A stretch of DNA of 38,465 bases, taken from contig JAIXPY010000134.1 of NCBI GenBank assembly GCA_027486025.1, positions 1 to 38,465 of the forward strand. Direction: 5' to 3'. Position numbers and translations under genes: made by a program. How positions within the stretch are numbered: position 1 is the stretch's first letter; each line of letters opens with the position of its first letter. A model generated the notes under the pieces. That model ran no database searches and had not been told where the DNA came from. It worked only from the letters and a program-made list of their open reading frames with translations. Source of the stretch: Burkholderiaceae bacterium. Its GTDB lineage: Bacteria > Pseudomonadota > Gammaproteobacteria > Burkholderiales > Burkholderiaceae. Shown in pieces: positions 32,738-38,465 of the stretch.

Positions 32738-33784
32738 ATGACTACTTCGTATAACGGCCGCTTAACTTCTTTATCGCATGGTGGAGGCTGTGGCTGCAAG
32801 ATTGCCCCAGGAATCCTGAGCGATATTCTGAAAGCCTCACCCATCCGCAATTTGCCTGCTGCGTTACTCGCCGGCTCTGACAATAATGAAGATGCCGCGG
32901 TCTATCAAATTAATGAGCATCAAGCGATCGTTGCTACAACGGATTTCTTCATGCCCATTGTGGATGATCCATTTGAGTTTGGCCGGATTGCCGCAACCAA
33001 TGCCATTTCGGATATCTATGCCATGGGTGCCCAGCCCTTGTTTGCACTCGCACTATTAGGCATGCCGATTGGAGTTTTACCCTTAGATGTGATTCAACAA
33101 GTCACTGCTGGCGGGGAATCGGTCTGCAATGATGCGGGCATCATGATTGCTGGCGGCCACTCCATTGATACAGTTGAGCCCATTTATGGTTTAGTCGCGA
33201 TTGGTGTTGTAGACCCCAAAAAACTCAAACTTAATAGTGGCGCCCGGGCAGGTGATAGCATCATTTTGAGTAAGCCATTAGGAGTAGGCATTCTTTCTGC
33301 AGCGCTAAAAAAAGAGCTGCTCTCCGAGGCAGGCTATCACGAGATGATTGCGCTGACCACCAAATTGAATAAGCCTGGCGTTGCCCTGGCACAGCTCGAT
33401 GGTGTCCATGCCCTAACGGACGTCACCGGTTTTGGCTTAGCAGGACATCTTCTGGAAATGGCCAGGGGATCGAAGTTAATGGCGCAAGTCAATTGGGATG
33501 CCATTCCAGTCGTTCAGGAAGCGGTCGAGCACGTCAAGGCCGATATCTATACGGGCGCCTCTACGCGCAATTGGGCTGGCTATGGCAGCGAAGTAAGCCT
33601 CGCGAGTAACCTGGCGTTGTGGCAACAAAACCTATTGACCGATCCACAGACGAGTGGTGGTCTGCTCATTTCGTGCGCGCCAGAACAAGAGGCGGAAGTC
33701 CTGTCGATTCTAAATAAAGGCGGCTTTGCCAGCGCCCAGAAAATAGGTCATTTTGCTGCGGGTACCGGATTATCGGTTGTATAG
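32738..33784 (+). CDS. senC: SenC/SelD, selenophosphate synthetase
   Basis: A 348-residue full-length enzyme making selenophosphate from selenide and ATP. The catalytic loop is SHGGGCGCKIAPGIL, with C18, C20 and K21 equivalent to E. coli SelD Cys17, Cys19 and Lys20; so it is a Cys form, not Sec. TTDFFMPIVDDPFEFGRIAATNAISDIYAMG and IAGGHSIDTVEPIYGL are SelD core motifs. DVTGFGLAGHLLEMA, and LTDPQTSGGLL at the end, are diagnostic. In the sen pathway this protein is called SenC. It could also feed selenoprotein or selenouridine synthesis if those genes exist elsewhere. It follows senA by 60 bases and precedes egtD by 12. Confidence 0.93.
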   Translation: MTTSYNGRLTSLSHGGGCGCKIAPGILSDILKASPIRNLPAALLAGSDNNEDAAVYQINEHQAIVATTDFFMPIVDDPFEFGRIAATNAISDIYAMGAQPLFALALLGMPIGVLPLDVIQQVTAGGESVCNDAGIMIAGGHSIDTVEPIYGLVAIGVVDPKKLKLNSGARAGDSIILSKPLGVGILSAALKKELLSEAGYHEMIALTTKLNKPGVALAQLDGVHALTDVTGFGLAGHLLEMARGSKLMAQVNWDAIPVVQEAVEHVKADIYTGASTRNWAGYGSEVSLASNLALWQQNLLTDPQTSGGLLISCAPEQEAEVLSILNKGGFASAQKIGHFAAGTGLSVV

Positions 33785-33796
33785 AAAGAGATTGCA

Positions 33797-34729
33797 GTGA
33801 AACAAACCTTGCTTGAAGAATTGCATCTTAGCCTAACTGCCGATGCGCCCTTTATATCGCCTAAGTTTTTCTACGATGACATCGGCTCTCATCTCTTTGA
33901 TGTCATTACCTTGCTCGAGGAGTATTACCCCACGCGCACGGAGCAATGGATCATGGATGCCCATCGCGCTGCTATTGCGCAGGCTGTAGGCGACTGCGAC
34001 GTGTTGCTCGACCTTGGGGCAGGCAATTGCGCTAAGGCAAGTCAGCTTTTTAATAGCATTCAACCAAAGCAATACCGGGCGCTGGATATCTCTAAAGAGT
34101 ATCTAGAGGCTGCCGTTGCTGATCTCCAAAAAAAGTACCCACAGATTGACATGTGCGCAGAGGCGATTGACTTAAGCTTGCCCCTGGCATTTCCGGATAT
34201 TGCAGAACGCCGGAAGATCTTTTTCTTTCCGGGATCCTCGATTGGAAACTACGACCCCAAAAAAGCAGATCAATTTTTTGCTAATCTCGCACAGGAATGC
34301 CATGGCAATGGTGGGCTGTTAATCGGCGTTGACTTAGTCAAAGATCGTGAAACATTGCATCTTGCCTACAACGACCCTTTGGGTGTTACCGCATCGTTTA
34401 ATTTAAATATTCTTTTAAATGTCAATCGAATCACGGGCAGTAACTTTAATCTGCAGGATTGGGAACACGTCGCCTTCTTTAATGAATCACAGTCTCGCAT
34501 TGAGATGCACCTGCGTGCGCGATCGGATGTAGAAGTACACCTTCCGAATGATGGCAGCAAAGGACATGCTATTCAATTCAAGGCGGGTGATTTGATCCAT
34601 ACCGAAAACAGCTATAAGTACACGCAAGAGGGCTTTACAGAAAAGCTCCGCCAAGCAGGATTTGACAACATACAAACGTGGACAGATCCCAAGAAGCACT
34701 TTTTGGTGTGCTTCGCCAATGCTAAATAA
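33797..34729 (+). CDS. egtD: EgtD, L-histidine N-alpha-methyltransferase (hercynine synthesis)
   Basis: A 310-residue SAM-dependent enzyme that trimethylates histidine to hercynine, the betaine half of selenoneine and ergothioneine. EEYYPTRTE (Y44), SAM loop LDLGAGNCAK (71-80), FFPGSSIGNY (N151), AYNDPLG (Y191) and HTENSYKY (E270, S272) match the histidine-binding residues of mycobacterial EgtD (Tyr56, Asn166, Tyr206, Glu282, Ser284), with the same spacing N-x39-Y and E-x-S. The start is GTG 33797, preceded by AAAGAGA. Twelve bases separate it from the SenC stop, so co-translation in an operon is likely. After it lies a run of short repeats and the convergent senB. Confidence 0.95.
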   Translation: MKQTLLEELHLSLTADAPFISPKFFYDDIGSHLFDVITLLEEYYPTRTEQWIMDAHRAAIAQAVGDCDVLLDLGAGNCAKASQLFNSIQPKQYRALDISKEYLEAAVADLQKKYPQIDMCAEAIDLSLPLAFPDIAERRKIFFFPGSSIGNYDPKKADQFFANLAQECHGNGGLLIGVDLVKDRETLHLAYNDPLGVTASFNLNILLNVNRITGSNFNLQDWEHVAFFNESQSRIEMHLRARSDVEVHLPNDGSKGHAIQFKAGDLIHTENSYKYTQEGFTEKLRQAGFDNIQTWTDPKKHFLVCFANAK

Positions 34730-34754
34730 TGAACGTAAGCTAGCGCTATTACTA

Positions 34755-34798
34755 CATAGTTGCTGCATAGTTAATGCGCAGTTAATCTGTAGTTACTG
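34755..34798. repeat. Four degenerate 11-base tandem units between egtD and senB
   Basis: Four consecutive 11-base units (34755, 34766, 34777, 34788) share a central AGTT: CATAGTTGCTG, CATAGTTAATG, CGCAGTTAATC and TGTAGTTACTG. The array covers the senB stop codon. It is a small repeat in a convergent junction; no terminator with a T run is seen in this gap. Confidence 0.5.
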
Positions 34799-35731
34799 CG
34801 TGATTAAGCTGCTCACCAAATCGTGAATAGACTGTTTCTCACGTGCTGGTGTAATCAGCTCTCTGCGTAAATCAATGTGCTTTTGCAGTGATGCAAAAAA
34901 GCTAGGCATCTTTTCCGCGCGATATAAAACAGTAGCCAGTGCATTCTCATCGCCTACTGGGTAGTAGCCGGGGTAATCTTCACCCAGCAAACCGCGATTG
35001 CCTGGAATGTCTGATGCGATCACCGGAATGCCGAGCGCAATCGCCTCGGAGACGACGTGAGCGCCACCTTCCATGCGGCTAGAAATGACCATCAGGCGAC
35101 TATTGGAAAGCATCTTCAAGGCATCTGCATGACTCACCTCACCAAGCCATTGGTAGCGATCGATGGTTGCATTGAAATTTTCGGCCTGATCTTTCATTTG
35201 CGCGTTCATTGCCTGACCTAAATGCTTTACCGTGATTTTGGAATCGGCTGGCAATAGCGGGAGGCTACGCACTATACAAAAGGGATCTTTCTCATCCCTG
35301 AGGTGCCCAATCACGCTAACTAAAAAGTCTTCTTTACTAGCCGAATCCCTTATATCCATCTCAACCGATTGATAGATCACTTGGACTTTATATTGGAGGT
35401 GAGTGGGTACGGAATGGATTGCGGCTGCCTGCAAGACAACTAACTGATTTGCAATCTCCATCGATTGAAGCACTTCACTGTGATTTGCTATGTCCCGATA
35501 GATATCAGTTCCGGTCAGAATCAAAACAATGGGTCTGCCGGAGTATTGTTTCTTAAACGCCACAATGGATTGGTGGCTACGATAGGCATGCAGTGCGATT
35601 AATAAACCAGTATCACCTCCAGACCACGACTCGGTGACATCCACCGAATAGCCAAGCTCCTCCAAAAATCCTCGCCAGCGCAGGGCAGTGATCCGGTTTC
35701 CATGGAGACTCCCAGCTGGTGCCGGGGTCAC
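34793..35731 (-). CDS. senB: SenB, selenosugar synthase (GT-B glycosyltransferase)
   Basis: At least 312 residues. TPAPAGSLHGNRITALRWRGFLEELG, then VDVTESWSGGDTGLLIALHAYRSHQSI, and IVLILTGTDIYRDI are marks of the TIGR04348-like family, now known as SenB. VSVIGHLRDEKDPF and GGAHVVSEAIALGIPVIASDIPGNRGLLG are the C-terminal nucleotide-sugar half of a GT-B fold. SenB joins selenophosphate to a UDP-sugar to form the C-Se bond of SeGlcNAc. The GTG at 35731 is only the first conventional start; the frame is open to tandem TAA codons, and IKPLIEIV upstream seems to complete the first beta strand. It is convergent with egtD and immediately downstream of the fused transporter. Confidence 0.88.
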   Translation of the reverse strand: MTPAPAGSLHGNRITALRWRGFLEELGYSVDVTESWSGGDTGLLIALHAYRSHQSIVAFKKQYSGRPIVLILTGTDIYRDIANHSEVLQSMEIANQLVVLQAAAIHSVPTHLQYKVQVIYQSVEMDIRDSASKEDFLVSVIGHLRDEKDPFCIVRSLPLLPADSKITVKHLGQAMNAQMKDQAENFNATIDRYQWLGEVSHADALKMLSNSRLMVISSRMEGGAHVVSEAIALGIPVIASDIPGNRGLLGEDYPGYYPVGDENALATVLYRAEKMPSFFASLQKHIDLRRELITPAREKQSIHDLVSSLITQ

Positions 35732-35764
35732 GATTTCAATCAGGGGTTTGATGTTCGGCCTTTA

Positions 35765-37282
35765 TTAAATGTTCTTATGCTTGATTTTAGGCGTTAGCAA
35801 AGCCTGCGCTAACAGAGCCAAAATAGCCGCCGGAATGGCTCCAGCCAGCATCAGGGCATGGTCATTTACGGCAAGTCCAGCCACGATGCGATCGCCAAAG
35901 CCTCCAGCGCCCACGAGCGCCGCTAGGGTGCACGTACCGACGCCGATTACGGTGGCGGATGAGAGACCGGTCATGATGACCGACTTAGCGGATGGAAGCT
36001 CGATGGATAAAAGCAATTGCTTATTACTGCAGCCCAGGGCAAGCGCCGCTTCTTTTAAATTGGCAGGTACTTCCATGAGGCCAATGTGGGTTGCATTCAC
36101 AATCGGCAGTAAGCCATACAGAAACAGGGCGATAACGGCCGGAACGGCGCCAATCTGATCTAAAGCAGCTATTAGGATTGTCAATAAAGCCAGTGACGGA
36201 ATGGTCTGTAAGATTCCAGCGGCGCCCAGTATCCATACTGCAAAACGCGGGCGGCGCTGCGCTAGAACACCCAAGGGAATGCCAACGAGGAGGGCGAGCG
36301 TCGACGAGATGACGACCAACAGCACATGGTCTCGTAGTGCAGTAAAAAAATCAGGCCCAAAGAGGAGCTTAAAAAAACGAGCAGAAGTCGATGCATTCCC
36401 CTCTTGAGCGGATGCGGAATTCAAAAAGGTTCTCGCCACTTGTTCAAAATTAGCGCCCGCTTCGGCTTGCCCATTCAGTTTTGCCATCGCTGCTTCATTT
36501 AGACGGTTGGTTAAGTTTTGCAGGGGCTTTTCATCAAAATCAGAGCGCATTAGAAGTACTGCGTCGTAACGCGGAAATGCCTGCCGATCATCCTCCAGTA
36601 AGACTAAGCTTTGCTTCTCAATGGCCGCATCAGTCGTGTACGCATCGACAATATCGACATCACCACGGGCGAGGGCGCCATACGCTAAACCATGTTCTAA
36701 AACGCGCTGAGGCTGGATCGTGAGCTTATAGCCTTTGACTAGGGCAGGCCATCCATCCATTCGCGTCTTAAATTCAGGGGAGAGGGCAATGCGCAGCTTC
36801 GATTGTTGCTCCGGGGTCAACTTGGTAATATCACTGATTTTTTTGATACCCAAGGCATTGGCTCGATCCGCCTTCATGGCCAAGGCGTAGGAATTATTAA
36901 AGCCCAGCGGTATCGCCACTTTAAGCCCCATAGGCGCCAGCATGCTATTGAGATCAGCAAGCGAAACGGCAGACTCGGGTCGCTTTAGTATCTCGCGCAC
37001 AATAGTGCCAGTGTATTCAGGGTAAATATCAATTTGCCCGGTGGTGAGGGCTTTTAGGACGATTGCGGTATTGCCAAGTCCTTGGCGATGAATCGATTGA
37101 ACACCGGCATCACGCAAGGATAGATTGATGATCTCACCCAGCACATAACTCTCGGTAAACCGTTTTGATCCAACCGTCACTTTTGATTCGGCTGGCTGAG
37201 CCATGCCAGAGCAGCTAAATGCCAGACCTAGGCATAGGCTGACTTTGATCCAGGCGCGAAAAATAGACCGATTAATTGACAA
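35765..37282 (-). CDS. Fused substrate-binding protein and permease, OpuC/EgtU-like betaine transporter
   Basis: A 505-residue fusion. A signal peptide (WIKVSLCLGLAFSCSGMA) leads into a ProX/OsmF-like binding domain to about residue 285: TVGSKRFTESYVLGEIINLSLRDAG, then LTTGQIDIYPEYTGTIVREI and GDVDIVDAYTTDAAI. The permease follows from about 315 (LRDHVLLVVISSTLALLVGIPLGVLA, LQTIPSLALLTILIA), with the EAA loop KEAALALGCSNKQLLLSIELP. EgtU, the ergothioneine importer of Streptococcus and Helicobacter, joins the same two domains but in the reverse order. Its location next to senB suggests a betaine such as selenoneine, ergothioneine or hercynine. No ATPase gene is adjacent. TTG 37282 is the start, as no ATG precedes the signal peptide. 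Confidence 0.82.
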   Translation of the reverse strand: MSINRSIFRAWIKVSLCLGLAFSCSGMAQPAESKVTVGSKRFTESYVLGEIINLSLRDAGVQSIHRQGLGNTAIVLKALTTGQIDIYPEYTGTIVREILKRPESAVSLADLNSMLAPMGLKVAIPLGFNNSYALAMKADRANALGIKKISDITKLTPEQQSKLRIALSPEFKTRMDGWPALVKGYKLTIQPQRVLEHGLAYGALARGDVDIVDAYTTDAAIEKQSLVLLEDDRQAFPRYDAVLLMRSDFDEKPLQNLTNRLNEAAMAKLNGQAEAGANFEQVARTFLNSASAQEGNASTSARFFKLLFGPDFFTALRDHVLLVVISSTLALLVGIPLGVLAQRRPRFAVWILGAAGILQTIPSLALLTILIAALDQIGAVPAVIALFLYGLLPIVNATHIGLMEVPANLKEAALALGCSNKQLLLSIELPSAKSVIMTGLSSATVIGVGTCTLAALVGAGGFGDRIVAGLAVNDHALMLAGAIPAAILALLAQALLTPKIKHKNI

Positions 37283-37342
37283 AGCGAATGGATACCTTGA
37301 TTGAATAGATTCCCATCATAAATCAGGAATCTAGTAAGGACA

Positions 37343-37696
37343 TTAAGCCGTTTTTAATCGACGGCTTTTGCGCGTGCGCTCAAAAAAATCATCGGGCTTT
37401 AAACGAACCCATGCGATAAAGCCCACCATCTCTTCCTGCTGTTTTAGGAGCTCAATGGAGTGGTATTGGCGGGCTAGCTCGGTTTCAGTAAAAACCGCAT
37501 GAATTTGTCGGTGGCAAATGCGGTGCAGTACAGCGGTAAGGCGACCGCCATGAGACTTGGGAATGAGGTGGTGTTCGTCGCGTTGCAGCTTGGGAATTGC
37601 CCTATCGCACAGTGGGCAAATAAGGTCTTCTGGCTGAAGTGCTATGAAATTACTACGTTCAGCCTGAATCTGTTTTTTCTTAATGCGTCCAGTCAC
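37343..37696 (-). CDS. Small HNH endonuclease-like protein
   Basis: A 117-residue protein. ICPLCDR (C27, C30), then EHHLIPKSHGG (41-51), and LHRICHRQIH (C61, H62, H66) make a compact HNH (treble-clef) domain, the two CxxC-like sites holding structural zinc. RKSRRLKTA gives a basic end. Function is unknown; HNH proteins of this size occur as chromosomal resident genes in betaproteobacteria. The start is GTG 37696, 14 bases after the dehydrogenase stop, so the two may be co-transcribed. It ends 60 bases before the fused transporter, with no obvious terminator. Confidence 0.82.
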   Translation of the reverse strand: MTGRIKKKQIQAERSNFIALQPEDLICPLCDRAIPKLQRDEHHLIPKSHGGRLTAVLHRICHRQIHAVFTETELARQYHSIELLKQQEEMVGFIAWVRLKPDDFFERTRKSRRLKTA

Positions 37697-37710
37697 GATC
37701 GAACAATCGC

Positions 37711-38465
37711 TTAGGGCTTATACGGCTGGGGCAGTGGCCTCCCATCAAGCCATGCGCCCAGCGTTTCTGTAATGCCTTTAGCAAATGCGGCAAAAATGGG
37801 TTCAGCCACAAAGCCCAAATGCGGAGTGACTAACAGGTTGGGCGTATTGCGAAGCGGATCAGCTAACGGTAGTGGCTCAATATCGAACACATCAATCGCC
37901 GCTTGTGCAGGTGTGCCTTTCTTGAGGGCATTTAATAAATCCGGCATTGCAATCAGGGATGAGCGTGAGGTATTGACCAAAATCGAATCGGGGCGCATCA
38001 GCGCTAACTGATCGGCGCCGATGAGGCCTTTACTACCTGGCCCAGCCACCAAATGCACGCTCACTACTTTAGAAGTACTCAATAGCTCATCCATGCTAAC
38101 GGATATTGCATTCTCAGCAGCAGCGCGCTCTGGGGTCATTTTGGGACTCCAGCAAACGACTTCCATGCCAAACGCACGACCCACCCGCGCAACCCGGCTA
38201 CCAATCCCACCTAAACCCAGGATGCCGAGGCGTTGCCCGGAGAGCATCGGCAATACAGAATGGGCATCGCGCCAACCGCCACTAGCTAGCAATGCACTTT
38301 GCTCTGCTAAGCGCTTTGAGGCTGCCAGTATGAGTGCCCAGGTTAATTCGGCAGTCGTTGCTTTTGAAGGTCCACTAGGAGTACATGCAATTGGAATGTT
38401 GCGTGAGAGCAGGGCAGCTGAATCGAGTGTGCCGTTACGCTCGCCCGTAAACATCAATAACTTCA
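37711..38465 (-). CDS. D-2-hydroxyacid dehydrogenase family protein (N-terminus cut by window edge)
   Basis: The frame remains open to base 38465, so the N-terminal substrate-binding half is missing. At least 250 residues are visible. LKLLMFTGERN leads into the NAD-binding domain with GILGLGGIGSRVARVGRAFGM (GxGxxG). The catalytic Arg is in VNTSRSSLI, the Glu in DIEPLPLADPL, and the His in TPHLGF, giving the Arg-Glu-His triad of the family. It reduces a 2-keto acid or oxidises a D-2-hydroxy acid with NAD(P); the substrate is unknown. The next gene, HNH-like, follows 14 bases after its stop. Confidence 0.92.
   Translation of the reverse strand, partial: KLLMFTGERNGTLDSAALLSRNIPIACTPSGPSKATTAELTWALILAASKRLAEQSALLASGGWRDAHSVLPMLSGQRLGILGLGGIGSRVARVGRAFGMEVVCWSPKMTPERAAAENAISVSMDELLSTSKVVSVHLVAGPGSKGLIGADQLALMRPDSILVNTSRSSLIAMPDLLNALKKGTPAQAAIDVFDIEPLPLADPLRNTPNLLVTPHLGFVAEPIFAAFAKGITETLGAWLDGRPLPQPYKP

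Noticed and set aside
32738-33784. SelD as evidence of selenocysteine use
   Set aside because: The catalytic residue is Cys and no selA, selB or selC is in the window, so selenoprotein synthesis cannot be claimed from it.
1-38465. tRNA, rRNA, CRISPR arrays, insertion sequences, attachment sites and origins
   Set aside because: I looked in the intergenic stretches for cloverleaf-like, repeat-spacer, transposase and DnaA-box patterns and found none convincing.

Overview
The window reads as a chromosomal segment of a betaproteobacterium of the Burkholderiaceae, most like the freshwater genus Polynucleobacter. This rests on protein character and gene order (trxA-rho-rpmE2 beside an AddB/AddA-type recombination pair, COQ7, FolB), on moderate GC and on dense packing. 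The genus is an inference. I see no rRNA, tRNA, CRISPR array, insertion sequence or prophage.

Layout. 1-5.5 kb (minus strand): a MATE efflux pump cut by the window edge, an ArnT-like membrane glycosyltransferase, ribosomal protein L31 type B, Rho with a C-rich leader, and thioredoxin; three intrinsic terminators separate them. 5.6-12.2 kb (plus): an AddB-like nuclease and an AddA helicase-nuclease joined by a GTGA overlap, facing an ExoX-like exonuclease. 12.9-18.9 kb: an orphan HigA-like regulator with its promoter, a family 2 glycosyltransferase, FolB, a homologue of Bacillus transglutaminase Tgl, an ABC exporter, a COQ7-family hydroxylase and a membrane protein. 18.9-22 kb: an intergenic stretch with hairpins and an unassigned terminator, a DsbA/FrnE-like protein, then a compact metal-handling cluster (Cys-rich periplasmic protein, CusF-like, outer-membrane-like protein, HMA protein, MerT-like protein). 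22-23.1 kb: a complete alternative oxidase and a PsiE-like protein. 23.3-25.9 kb: a small regulator and toxin-antitoxin island (DUF4258 plus HTH pair with a perfect palindromic operator, a WYL regulator, MazEF). 25.9-27.9 kb: YqhA-like, DUF2076, VOC and a small hypothetical protein.

The most interesting part is 28.1-37.3 kb, which I read as a selenium-to-selenoneine locus. A four-gene ABC transporter of the PhnD/PhnC/PhnE type, resembling the family annotated as putative selenate transporters, is followed on the same strand by SenA (EgtB-like selenoneine synthase), SenC (SelD-type selenophosphate synthetase) and EgtD (histidine trimethylation to hercynine). Facing them on the minus strand are SenB (selenosugar synthase) and, just upstream of it, a fused binding-protein/permease of the OpuC/EgtU type. 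Together the genes could import a selenium oxyanion, make selenophosphate, selenosugar and hercynine, join them into selenoneine, and move a betaine such as selenoneine, ergothioneine or hercynine across the membrane. The sen pathway is known from other bacteria; its linkage here to a dedicated uptake system and an EgtU-like transporter lacking a local ATPase is the part worth testing.

The window ends with an HNH endonuclease-like protein and a D-2-hydroxyacid dehydrogenase cut by the edge. All family assignments come from reading the sequence and from memory of families; no database search was run.
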